This document shows positions 43,679 through 54,212 of a DNA stretch of 64,000 nt, one piece after another. Under the pieces are notes generated by a model, which was not told where the DNA came from, searched no databases, and saw only the letters and a program-made list of their open reading frames with translations. Origin of the DNA: Gymnopilus junonius (taxonomy: Eukaryota > Basidiomycota > Agaricomycetes > Agaricales > Galerinaceae); NCBI GenBank assembly GCA_015501075.1, contig JADNYJ010000135.1, forward strand, positions 48,494 to 112,493, given 5' to 3'. The position numbers and the translations under genes were made by a program. Numbering within the stretch: the stretch's first letter is position 1; every line of letters begins with the position of its first letter.

Positions 43679-45253
43679 ATGCCCACAGACTCCGTTGACA
43701 GCCCAGCTAATAATCCAGTTCATGTGGAACTGCCTTACGATGCAGATTGTTGCAACATCTGCACGAAACTCATCGATCTGGACGAGAAAATCTCACGAGC
43801 GAAAGCAATTGTTCAAGATTTACTGCGCCAGCGGGAAAGTTTTCGGTCCAAATTCAATCAGGCTCACCCTTCGCTTCTCGATCGTTTTCCGGTTGAAGTC
43901 GCCTCGACCATTTTCGAGTTCTACGTGTCCAGTGCTGATGGAAAAGAGTCGCCATTTACACTCGGGGCCGTATGTCGAAGGTGGCGCAGCATAGTGTGGT
44001 CTACTCCCAACATCTGGACGACTTTGAGCATTTCTAGATCGGGTACCCGAAGGGTGTTATTGTCGGAGACTCGGGTTCAGCTCATGAAGGACTACCTTGG
44101 TCGATCAGGAAAGCGCCCTTTATCAATCACATTGCATGTATCCCCGCTCAAGCAAGAGCTGCCCCAATTCCATACCTTAATGAAGGCCATCAACCAACAT
44201 TGTGACCATTGGTATTCTTTGGATCTAAAATTCTCCCGAGCGTTTTTGAGCAGTCTCACTGACTCCGGCTGCACGTCTTCCCCGTTACAGAAGCTCTCAA
44301 TTTCTTTGCCTATGAGGTCCAATGTCATGATTGACACTTTAACGCGCATTGCGCCTAGAATTGTCGTTATGCGTGCATCTTTTTTGAACATTGTTGGCAT
44401 GAACTGGACGAATGTTACCCATTTGACGGTTAGTTGCTTACCAACCGATAAAGCATTTCAAATTTTCCGGATGAGCCCTTGCCTCCAAAAATGCACCTTC
44501 GGTTCTGTCATGTTCCGAAACGCAAATTCTCCAACTGAAGCATGTTCGCCCGTTACGCACACCGTGCTCGAGTCTCTGGAAATCAAGTTTCAGCACGAGC
44601 AGGCCGAAGAATCCTTCTTCAACAATCTTACTCTCTCGAATTTGAAGCATCTTGACGTCCGTGGAAAAGACATCGAGCTCCGTGCGGAGCATCTAGTTCC
44701 ATTCCTTGCTCGCTCTTCCAATGAGTTGAAAAGCTTGTCAATCGATGAAGACGACTATGCAGGTGAAGGTTTGATCCATATTGTACGGGTAACCCCGTCG
44801 CTGGAACGACTCTGTATCGCGCGTGGTAATGCCGATGAAGACCACATGGATTTGTTCTTCGATGCTCTCGCCAGCCATCTTCCCAATGATTCCAGCGGCC
44901 TATCTTCACCTGTGGATCCGTTACTCCCTTTACTCCAGACCTTCGAGTGGACTGGAGATGGCACCTTCCCTTGGGACGTCATCCGAGGGCGATTTTTAAT
45001 TCCTCTCTCCCCAACTGACAACAACCTCCGCCGACCACTGGAAATGATCAAAGTCTGTTTCGTAGAGGATGAAGAAGATGACACTGTTCCATATATCGAT
45101 GAACATACCATGCTTCAGCTTATGCCTTTTATTGACCAGATCAAATTTTCTTTCACAATAGGGGTCAACGGTGGTTGGGACGACGTATGGAAATTATCAG
45201 TTGACCGAATAACCCGAGAAAAAACTAATAAAGGTATTTTGATATCCTCATAA
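43679..45253 (+). CDS. F-box/LRR protein H, intact
   Basis: One 524-residue frame from an ATG at 43679. The Cys pattern is reduced to CCNIC (24-28). The coiled coil (about 32-60) and F-box (LLDRFPVEVASTIFEFYVS...GAVCRRWRSIVWSTPNIW, about 66-113) are intact. LRR-like blocks follow (MNWTNVTHLTVSCLPTDKAF; SNELKSLSIDEDDYAGEGL; LLPLLQTFEWTGDGTFPW) and the C-terminal block DTVPYIDEHTMLQLM. It most resembles copies D, E and F in the LRR half (SIDEDDYAGEGLIHIVR versus SIDDTGYASEDLIHVGR in F). It is a presumed SCF adaptor; no target can be inferred. A large DNA transposon begins 158 bp after the stop. Confidence 0.9.
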   Translation: MPTDSVDSPANNPVHVELPYDADCCNICTKLIDLDEKISRAKAIVQDLLRQRESFRSKFNQAHPSLLDRFPVEVASTIFEFYVSSADGKESPFTLGAVCRRWRSIVWSTPNIWTTLSISRSGTRRVLLSETRVQLMKDYLGRSGKRPLSITLHVSPLKQELPQFHTLMKAINQHCDHWYSLDLKFSRAFLSSLTDSGCTSSPLQKLSISLPMRSNVMIDTLTRIAPRIVVMRASFLNIVGMNWTNVTHLTVSCLPTDKAFQIFRMSPCLQKCTFGSVMFRNANSPTEACSPVTHTVLESLEIKFQHEQAEESFFNNLTLSNLKHLDVRGKDIELRAEHLVPFLARSSNELKSLSIDEDDYAGEGLIHIVRVTPSLERLCIARGNADEDHMDLFFDALASHLPNDSSGLSSPVDPLLPLLQTFEWTGDGTFPWDVIRGRFLIPLSPTDNNLRRPLEMIKVCFVEDEEDDTVPYIDEHTMLQLMPFIDQIKFSFTIGVNGGWDDVWKLSVDRITREKTNKGILISS

Positions 45254-45618
45254 TATACCCAAGCCTGCCATTGCTTTGCGAAGTTTAACGTATAACTCAG
45301 AATCAATGGATTCTGTCAGGAGGAGCGAGTAAATTGATTCGGTTTGCCATTCTGATTCAGGCACTGTTTGCTACGGACTGGGTGACCAAACACTTCCGTC
45401 AACGTTCATTCTCAGTAAAAAGCGAAGTCGGCACAAGTAAACAAGTAGTCAGTAGATAGTCAGCGTTAGGTCGGACAAAGTCATCGTCACACGGCTTCAG
45501 CAGAATTTCTCCCATACGAGGCACTGTTTAGTCGACATATTGTCATCAAAATGTCAATACATGACTATATAGTTGTGAACGTCTACGTGCTTCTACAATA
45601 AGTACGTTTGGACTTAAT

Positions 45619-48600
45619 TTAAGTATATTCTGGGGCAGATTCGTCATTCTCCATCCCTTCCTCCTCATCAGTATCTTCTTCCGGACTCTTCCCAAGCTCT
45701 TCAGTGTTTAGGAGGGCTATTCCCGGGTGTTTTCGCAAGATGTAGACTCGCTCACTTTCGTTCTTGGGTTCCCAGATTCCGACAATGTCAATGATTGCTG
45801 ATATTTCGAGAGTGCGAACTGTCTTGCGATCCCAGCTTCCTCGCAGTTGACCTAGAGTCTGCTTCATTTCTGCGAGGCGGTGATATACAATGACGTTTCT
45901 CCAGAGAACGCCATCCACGGTCAGCTTATAGAATGCTAGTGCTCTCCAAATATTGTCTTCGATGTATCCCTTTCATTAATACTTGCCTGTAAATTTAAAA
46001 TTACCGAGAAACTGTTAGTCAAAGGTCAAGGGGGTTCTGGAAAAATAAAAAAATACCCGGGGTCGAATTTTTTTTTAAGGCCACCTAAGCCTGGGCTATC
46101 TACCTATGTAATCAGGCACGGGTCTATATATAGAAATATGACATCATTTGCGCAAGCGCTTGGCCGCTCTCCTTGTCTCCGGCGCGCAAACATCGCAAAT
46201 CCAGTTGCATGGTGCTATCTCTGTCTTAGGTCCACACCATAGATGAAACTAAAATATGAATGTGAGTGAAAGGGAACATTGATCGTGTTTTGAGAGACTT
46301 ACCCATTGAGTTACACAGGTGGCCTGTTTGCACTTTATAAGGGGATCATTTCCTGAACCCCCTTGTCAAAGGTGTGCAAACTGCCATTGATATGTCTCAC
46401 CTCAAACCATCGGTAAAGTCGTGTAGCTGGTGTACCTTGATCCCTTCTTCTGCTTCTCAAAAGATGGCCATTTGCAAGTCTCACTTTTCCCCATCTTTCA
46501 GCATCGACGTGCATTTCGGTATTCCCAACATTGGTCTCTGAATAGTCCTCGAGCGCCTGCAGTTCATGAATTAAGGCACTTTCTCCTTCTTCTTTGCGAG
46601 TGATCCTGATTTTCTGAACAAGCTTATTTGTTGGGCGGATATTATTGTTATCCTGTGCCTCTACTCCAGTGCCAGGGTTGTCAAGACCAACTAGATGGCT
46701 GTGGTAATCTGCATCCTCGACAGAAAGCGAAGGGTAGTAGAGACTCAGAATGCGAATAAGCTCCTTCCCTGTGATTATATTGGCCAGGTTTGCAAATGGC
46801 GATTTCTTCGACCATATTTTGTGACCGACTTCTCCAATGTTTCGCTCAACAGTGGCCTGGGATCCAATTCTAATTGACCCATTCCATTTGATATGTATGG
46901 GAACATGGGTCAATTGAAAAATGCACAGACGTGCCCTTGAGATAAGCTCTGGGTTGCCGTTGATGTAGAGAGATTTGAATCCTGTCAGGAATTTTTGGAT
47001 AATGAGGTGGAGGGACATAATCTCGCTCTCCATATGCTCTTTAATAGACATGGTGAATTCAATGGCAGAAACAAGTTGAGAAAAATTCTCCAGAACAAGT
47101 GGGTTGAAGCCAAGTTCCATGCCAATAGGCAAGACGTACCAGTGGAGGAGTGCCATCCATTCATAAACTTTGTACTGACTGTGTCTTTTGAGAAAAGGGT
47201 CACGTACTGGGCCACAAAAGGCAGGTGGAAGAGTCTTCATTGCATTAGCTACTGCTTCTCCAAATTGCCGAGCTTTACTTTCTGGCAGGTGAACTCAATC
47301 TGGCACTTTGCTGATTGACGTCCAGAGGTCCCAAATAAAAGCAACATCATTCTCATAGAAGAGATGAAATAGGTCAAGTGGAAAAAATGTTGGATGAATG
47401 AAGGCTGGGCTAGCGGCACAGAGCGGAAGATGAGAAACTCCTGTTTCCTTTGTAATTCTGGCACGCTGCTGTTTGGAAGAGGTAGCTGATAGACAGTTGA
47501 TTGTCGCCCAGTAACTGTCTTCTGTATGCATGGGCAAGTTGCTCAGATCATAGCTAGCTGGCTGAGAAGGATTATATTTTCATTCTGAGGTGGATTCATT
47601 GGGTAGTAAAGCGCCCGTGCACCTCTGCTGGTGCTTGCCTTTGCACCTTGAACAAGGCTAAATCTGTTGCCAAAAATTGCTGAATGCCCTGCCATACCAT
47701 TCAATTTTGCAGATCCAAGCATATCACCCAATGCCATTGTAATATAAGCACGGTGTGTGAAGTAGGATAAATCCACTGCATCCCAAATCCATAGGCCCTC
47801 GCTCACTCATGCCATTTCTTCAAATAATGGCATAGAAATGATTCTATGTCTCCGGAGAGTTGGGTCCTGGTGTTGCTAAATTTATGATGACATTTCCAGA
47901 TGTATAGCGAATTTCTGGAGGTAGATTTAGCATGATCAAGATGAGGAGCCATGTATTTGACTGCTTTTTCATTGTCAGCTGGGCCCCATCTGTCATAAAG
48001 CAAGTGCAATGTCTCAACTGTCTTGAAACAACTGTAGCTGCTCGTGCTGGTACTGATGAATGGCTGAGTTGCTGAAGTCAGAATATTTGCACGTTGCATT
48101 TCCAATGACATCAAGAGCAGCCCTCAGACATGTGTCATGATGGCGAATTTTTTGGGCTGCTTCAGAATTTGAAAATAGTGCCTTGATAGTCTCCATGACT
48201 GGGAGGATTGTGACTTGGGCACTTGGCTTCTTCTTTAAACCAGAGCTGGATTTAAAGCAGGGCGTTCTGCATAGCTCTCCAGTACTTGAAGTGTGCGGGC
48301 AGAAGTCAAGATCCTTGTAAGTGCCTGTGTATGCAATGCAGCTTTTGGGCACATGTCCACTCTGGTAGGATAAAATCCCATTAGGCTAGCTGCCAATTTC
48401 CTGACTCGAAAGAGAGTAAGGATTCCAGTCCATGAGGCAGTTGCTAGGACCTTCCGATGTTCATGGTATGCCTGCACTGTTCCATTAGATTTCCGCCATG
48501 CTATATAATGTTGGAGTGAAAGTCGCTCTGATGTTGCCAAATCCCTTGGTTTTGTATAATTCTCTGGAGGATGTGGCGGAAGTCTGTAATCCCCTAGTAG

Positions 48601-49356
48601 CTCTCTTCGAATGCAATAAGGTCATCTGGAAGTCCTTGATTTATTACTGCAGGTGGTTCATGTTGTGTCTCCCTTGATGACTCAGGATCTTCTGATTGCT
48701 CCATATCATCCGAGCCAGCATTAATTTCATCGATATCAGCCTCATTGTTGCCTTGATAGGTTTGAATATCACCTTCCTCATCATCACCTCCAGCCTGGTC
48801 ATCTTCTCTTGTTCCAGAAGATATAATTTCCAGAAGAGGGTTGGACCAATAATCAAGTCACTGGTTGGGACGCCACTGTGAGATTGGTTGGGCTAAAAGG
48901 TGCAGTCCCAATATTTCCATCTATTGGTCGTGAAATTCAATGGGTCAAAATGAGGACATGGGTGAGATGATAAACTTCATGCCTACCTAGATCTTCGGGC
49001 CCTGGCATTACTGTTTCCTGGACATCCTCAGGTCCTGGGGTCAATATTTCTTCTACATGGGATATCAAAAAATGAGTATAAAAATGACTATTGCTACAGA
49101 GAGCAAGAGACAAGGAGTACCAACCATCTGCAGACTCAGTTGTAACTTGGCTAGTGCTTGCTTCCTGAGATGAGTAGAGAGATTTCCTTGTTTTGCTAAT
49201 ATAGTTGAGCAAGTGGTTCCTCAAAGTGATTGAGATGTCCCTGCATTCAAGAAGTTCTTCATCTTTGTTCAGATGGGTCCGGAGTGTTTTAGACATGGCC
49301 CATTCCTTTCCAAGGCAATTTGAACAGTAGCAAGTAAACATCTGGAGTTTGAACAC
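45619..49356 (-). pseudogene. CACTA/CMC-type transposase, decayed
   Basis: Pieces in N-to-C order on the minus strand: CYCSNCLGKEWAMSKTLRTH (Cys/His motif, 49340), an acidic stretch (about 48850-48640), CIAYTGTYKDLDFCP (48340), TDGAQLTMKKQSNTW with the catalytic-region Asp (about 47985), LPPEIRYTSGNVII and PGPNSPGDIESFL (47900), GDMLGSAKLNGMAGHSAIFG (47710), a 301-residue open part (47240-46335; YEWMALLHWYVLP, VERNIGEVGHKIW) and a C-terminus with RVYILRKHPGIALL and an acidic end (45919-45619). These blocks are characteristic of basidiomycete CACTA/EnSpm-like (CMC superfamily) transposases. Frames change at least six times; some changes may be introns, but several blocks are shifted without GT-AG borders. 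Confidence 0.85.
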
Positions 49357-49451
49357 AATAATAATCTGCTATTCTAAAGGGCACTTTTATACAATCCAGA
49401 GCATCATTTACTTCATTCTAGAAGTATCTCTGTACACATTGAAGATGAGGA

Positions 49452-49605
49452 GAAATGACTTGCACAAGTCAGAATGACTTGCAAATGACCAACTTAGACT
49501 AAGTGGCTGAGAAATTGGTTACCAACCATGATAACTGGATGGAGAGCTGAGGCGAAATGACTTGCACAAGTCAGAATGACTTGCAAATGACTAACTTAGA
49601 CTAAG
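49452..49605 (+). repeat. Two 52-bp direct repeats, 102 bp apart
   Basis: 49452-49503 and 49554-49605 are identical except one base (CCAAC versus CTAAC). Each contains AATGACTTG twice (around CACAAGTCAG). They lie between the divergent transposase and second ORF of the transposon, so they probably form part of its central promoter. Confidence 0.88.
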
Positions 49606-49743
49606 CATGCAACAATGAATGGAAGTACTACTTAGCATCGAAGTAGGCTAGGCATTGCATTTCCAAACTCGGATTATTAGGTCACGTGCTGTTCAAGCAT
49701 TGCATGTTGAACTCACCTATTGTCTCCAACGTTGGCTTGCTGA

Positions 49744-51304
49744 ATGTCATTCGCAGGGGTTTGGCCCTCTGCGAATCAAGCGCAGAACTCCTCTGGACTT
49801 ACCTTGCCTGTTGACCATGGCTGCAGTCCCACTGATCTCTTTGCATTGCCATCCATTGAGCAAATGGAACTCCCGGAGCTCATGATGAAGAATCGATTTG
49901 TTCATGAACTACACCAGCACTGGATGACTGCTAGCACAACAGTAATAGAAACTGCACAAGTTAACAATTCCCTGCTCAAAGAGATAGCTGAGCTCAAGGC
50001 CAAGCTGCAGAGGTTGAAAGCAAATGAAGGGTGCATACATCTGTGCATCTTTTCTCCAATTCTCTATGCCCACATTGCTAACATTGTCTCTAAGGTTTTC
50101 TACTGATAGGCAAGAGTCTCTTAAGGACTCGATATCACCAAGTGATTCGATGTCCCACCTTGCAAGAACACCAACACTGTCGGTCGTCCATGCTGCATCC
50201 CACTTCCCTGGCTTACTGCGACATGCCCTAATCACCTTCCAGAAAGTGTTCTATGGAACTACTCTGACCTTAAGAATGATCCCGACATTGTTCTCAATCC
50301 CAGCAACCCTAATTGCCCTCCAATGCAGGCTGTCATATGCAAGGAAGATGGACAACTCATTGACAGTGGTCTCTATACAGCAATTAGAACCTCGGGATGC
50401 ACTATCATAGAAAATGAGCTATTTCCACTCCTCCCAAAAGATAAGTCCTCCGAAATCGACCAAAGACAATGAAATTCTTCAAGGACACCTTTCGCGATGC
50501 CTGGAACAAGGTGGTTCGGGTTTATGAGGCGGAACAACCTCTCCTCGCCTTATGCTCGAACAATTGGAAAGCTGAGCATATGCTCTCTAACATCCTTGTG
50601 AATATACAGCAGAATGACACCAGGAACAAGTCAAAGGGGGTAAGAAAGGCTCAGCTCGACTTAAAGGTAAATCAAAGGCCCAGGATTCAAGTATCGCTGA
50701 TGACCTCGATGCCGATTCTGAGATGTTGGTACCAGGCTCGGAAGAGGATGTACAGGAATCACATACAGGTGGAAAATGTGCTCAGACAGGCTCATCTGCA
50801 GATCAGTTGGCAACACTGCCTCCCAAGAAGCCCAAGTCCAACAAACCATCTGATGGTGCTATGGTGCCAGGTGAGTCTCTTTCCCCTCTGAGACCCTGGC
50901 AAGCCTCACCAGCTGACTGCGCAATGTACCAGGACCCTCAGCTCAAAGCACTAACCCTCCTGTTTCAATGGCCATGGTCAATTCCCTCCTTCATCTGAAT
51001 AGGGAGGTGGCTACATCATCAAGTGCTGAGAAGCCCTCTTCGGGTGGAATTGATGTTGATTTCATCATTGTTGGCATGAGCTGTAAGTGATCTTTTTCTG
51101 TCAATGAGTCGACTCCACTAAGCACTAACACAAATTTATTTTACAGATGATGACCTCGGAGGTCTGCACCATCAATTTGTCAGTGCTACTGTCAAATATA
51201 CTAACTTTATCTTTAGGTACCCTGTCACGAGAATTTCCTCAGCTTCAAATTGTGCAGGACCTTCTAAATTCAATGAAAGCATGCCCAAATTTCCGTCCTT
51301 GTGA
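49744..51304 (+). pseudogene. Second ORF of the CACTA-like element, decayed
   Basis: Plus-strand pieces: a coiled-coil region (SLLKEIAELKAKLQRLKANEG, about 49970-50030) with a GT-AG intron after it; a block SDLKNDPDIVLNPSNPNCPP and ICKEDGQLIDSGLYTAI (about 50260-50380); FKDTFRDAWNKVVRVYEAEQ and LCSNNWKAEHMLSNIL (50475-50605); a Lys-rich stretch with PPKKPKSNKPSDGAMVP (about 50820-50870), an intron (GTGAGT...CCAG, 50871-50931), an exon containing SSSAEKPSSGGIDVDFIIVG, an intron (GTAAGT...TTACAG) and a last exon ending at 51304. At least one frameshift lies near 50465. The position, head-to-head with the transposase, suggests the accessory protein that many two-gene CACTA elements carry. Its role is inferred from position. 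Confidence 0.6.
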
Positions 51305-51807
51305 AACATCGGCTGATATGACAACTTTCTTGGAGCGGATCGAGAAAGCGGACCCGAATGATACTACAATCAACGAGGACAATAAAGGTGTGAGTTGGGG
51401 TCACTATCAATTCACAGCTGGGTCTATGACATGTTCATCGGTCATGAAATCCTGGTGTAAGGAGGACAATTAGCATAGGTCCGTAACAGAGAAAATTGAG
51501 TCGGATCAACGTACCGGATGTATGGAAGCACCTTCGATAAGATAACAATGGCGCGCAACAATGGCCGGACGGAGTTAACTCCGAACGTGGTAATCCCTCG
51601 CAATGAAAAGCAACTGGTATCCTTTCCCCCTCATTTATCACTTATAAAATTTTATTCCTCTCCATTTAGCCCATAAAATACGATCTTTCCATATGCTCAG
51701 CCATGACCATTCGGTCCGATAAAATTTCACTTCATTTATTTCAAAATTTCCTCTCTTCCTCTGTAAAATTTTCCTTCTCCCTGAAACTCTTCGCTTATTT
51801 GCTACAG

Positions 51808-51814
51808 TATAAAT
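51808..51814 (+). promoter_or_regulatory. TATA box upstream of the SAP/HeH-like gene
   Basis: TATAAAT about 260 bp before the first exon that can be read with confidence. It suggests the gene inside the transposon has its own promoter and a 5' exon between 51840 and 52070. Confidence 0.45.
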
Positions 51815-52070
51815 ACTAGACTTGTGTACTGTAGTTCTCCAGTTGAATACGATCCCACAACTCACCTCAGAAGCATAGAAATCAACTTAGATATTGCAAT
51901 TTTTGACTCAAGATACTCAAATTCCCTCACTTTCTCACCATTCCCGGAACTCTCATCTATTTTTACTTCATTGTACACCTACACATGCTATTGGAGCCAT
52001 CGACAAACGGAGTTTGTCACCGAGTCCCATTCCGGACGCGCTCGAACTCATTTAATTTCACTGGGAAGAC

Positions 52071-52824
52071 ATCGGAAGTACTACTACTGCATGCAAATTA
52101 ATCGCTGCCGCAATCTGCACCTGCAAAGTTGCCCGGTATGTATGTGAGAAGTTGCAGGTTACCACAGCTTCGTACATCAGCGACACCTACCTTGAGAGGG
52201 TTATTGAGACACTGTGGGATTTATGGAAGCAAGCCGGGGCTGTACGTTTCCTTTTCCCACTGAGCTCTAATAATACTAACTTTACATTTAGCCTACCGTG
52301 ACGACCACTATGCAAACGTCTATGCCGCCAGAGTCAGCTGGCGTTCTGAATCCGGCTAAAGCAAGTCACGAAGCCGATGCTGCTTCTGAGCCACCGAAGC
52401 TGGCAACGGCTCATGTTTTGTCATCTGAAGAACTGAAAGAGCGTCTTGAGGTACAGTTGTTCTCTTTCCTTTTGAGAATATATGAACTAACAAGTCTGGA
52501 ATTCTAGTCACTTGTTAAAGAGGATCTCAAGAGGTGGATTGACGAGCACAAGGTTGTAGTAAAACCTACAAACAAGCTTCGCTCTAAAGAGGGTAAGTTT
52601 GAGCTTTGTTCCCATAATCTGATTATTGAATCCCTTTTATGACAAAATTAGACCTTATTTCTGCAATTCTTGATGACCCCACCTGTCAAAAGCCTTCACA
52701 GGCTGACGTTGATACCATGAAAGCAGCTGTAAATGCCGATTTTCCTTTTTATGTGCTTAGGGGCAATACTTATAGTCATTTTTAGCGTTCCTCGAAGAGG
52801 AAACCTCCGGCAAAGAGGTCATAG
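52071..52824 (+). CDS. SAP/HeH-like small nuclear-type protein inside the transposon (five or more exons)
   Basis: Exons 52071(?)-52241, 52292-52450, 52508-52592, 52652-52728 and 52786-52824 join over four GT-AG introns (50-59 nt) in perfect phase and end TAG. The readable product starts inside a Cys-containing helix (ICTCKVARYVCEKLQ, YLERVIETLWDLWKQAG), continues with a Thr/Pro/Ala linker, then ELKERLESLVKEDLKRWIDE and PTNKLRSKEDLISAILDDP, and ends with a basic tail RSSKRKPPAKRS resembling a nuclear localisation signal. The helix-extended-loop-helix pattern recalls SAP or HeH DNA-binding motifs, but I cannot verify this. The 5' exon and start codon were not found. Unlike the other genes of the element, no frame damage is seen. 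It could be an element-encoded DNA-binding protein or captured cargo. Confidence 0.68.
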
Positions 52825-52924
52825 ATGCAGTGTCAGATCGTGGAGCTCAGGCATGTAGTTGGAGTTAGGACTTGCTATATTTTGTTTGTTTTTACTTGAG
52901 CCATAAGATGAGTATCCGGGAAAC

Positions 52925-53225
52925 ATACCTGGATAACTATTATCCAACTTTTGACAACCTAATGTTGACAAAATGCTGATTATTGATGACCAAAATACGA
53001 CTGAACCCCTGACCCTTTGCTGACTATTGTACGACTATCCATTGACTATTATCCGACTGATGTCTGACCGAAATCTGACTGAAGAGCTATCCTGCTGGAC
53101 CTTGTATCCGACTTTTTGATTACTTACCCTAGTCAGACTTTGCTCGGACCTGATGTAACAAAAACGCCTCTGTGGACAATTTGTTAAATCTGGCTGACTA
53201 AAGTCCGACTTTCGTGTTTACTGAG
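52925..53225. repeat. Subterminal repeats and right terminal repeat of the large transposon
   Basis: Many copies of GACTATT, CCGACT, TCTGACT and CGACTAT (for example 53021, 53031, 53043, 53054, 53067, 53110, 53200) lead to the end TTTACTGAG. The last 109 bp (53117-53225) recur in inverted orientation at 54213-54325. Confidence 0.8.
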
Positions 53226-53608
53226 GTTCATTATGTTGCACTCGAATCCTTCCTCGCTGCACCTACGCAGTGCACGTTGTACTTCATATTTACATTCATC
53301 TAGCCTCTCCTCTATCAGCGTCCAAGCCGAGTCAACAACTATGGCACAGTTGAATCTCCATCCAATCTGGGGTTCTGTGCCCAGACGAGACACATTGTCT
53401 CCGGGTGCATTGAAAAGAGATTCACTTTGAAGGGATTTGTCGGTTAGCAGATTAATAGTGGCGGTTAATCCAAGCTAATTACCTTTGCTTTCCAAAGCAT
53501 AAACTCATTGACTATTGGCCTCAGAACTTCATCACCAGCCTGTACGACCCAGTAGAATAAGCCCAATAAATACTCCGTCATCAATCTAAACTGTTTATTC
53601 TTAGAAAT

Positions 53609-54106
53609 TCAAACCAACTCCGGATCTGGCATCTCCTTCAAATCCTCATTCATCCAAATTGACATCAGCCACTTCGGCTCAACACCTTTAAACCCACCTG
53701 CTTTCTGAATATTCTCCAAGTCACTCCTGCTAACCTGTCTCGAAGTCTCCGGGTGTTCTTTCAACACACTCACAATGACAAGCATGAACAGAATGTCAAC
53801 ATCTGGCAAGTCTAGGTTATCATCCGTGTACACCTCGACCAAAGTCATCTTCATGCCGGTGATGTTTTCGAGCTTGCGCAGTGCGATGCCATTATCTGGC
53901 TCCACATTTGTCTTTTTTGAATACCAGGTGGGACCGACGACTTTTTGGTGGAAGTCATCATTGGAGTCGAAGGTAAACCCGTAAAAGTACATGTATTCTG
54001 AAACATCAGTTCTCCAGCATTAGTCAGAAGCCTGTGCTCAAACTTAAGCTGAATAAATCTCACCATCAGAATTGACTCAAGGAGGTGGTGGGATCGCGTT
54101 TAACAT
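53609..54106 (-). pseudogene. YFYGFT-family gene Y4, nonsense codon in exon 1
   Basis: Exon 1 (54106-54064) reads MLNAIPPPP and then TGA at 54079-54077 where Y3 has CGA, followed by VNSD in frame. The intron is 53998-54063 (66 nt, GTGAGA...TTTCAG). Exon 2 reads EYMYFYGFTFDSNDDFHQK...ETSRQVSRSDLENIQKAGGF and ends MPDPELV at 53609 without further damage. The single stop at codon 10 would give a nine-residue peptide unless translation starts at the Met in exon 2 (53992), giving 127 residues. The gene lies between two related transposons (45411-53225 and 54213-55228). Confidence 0.78.
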
Positions 54107-54212
54107 TTGCAAGTATTGGAATTGACTCTTTTTGATGATGGTGGTCGACGTAGAAGCACTTAGAGTGAGGTGGTGTCAGAACTGCCCAGAGGTCTCAAGC
54201 TCACCCGTCACT

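Larger units (their letters stand above)
45411..53225. mobile_element. CACTA/CMC-like DNA transposon, 7.8 kb, 7-bp target duplication
   Basis: The ends are CTCAGTAAA-N5-AAGTCGG at 45411 and its inverted form ending TTTACTGAG at 53225. GTTCATT flanks both sides exactly (45404-45410 and 53226-53232). Both ends are followed inward by repeats of TCCGACT and GACTAT and complements (45427-45500; 52980-53215), typical transposase-binding subterminal repeats. Inside are a minus-strand transposase with CACTA/EnSpm-type blocks, a plus-strand second ORF, both decayed, and a plus-strand SAP/HeH-like gene. The 7-bp duplication is longer than the 2-4 bp usual for CMC elements. The relative at 54213-55228 has the same ends and also a 7-bp duplication. 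Confidence 0.85.
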
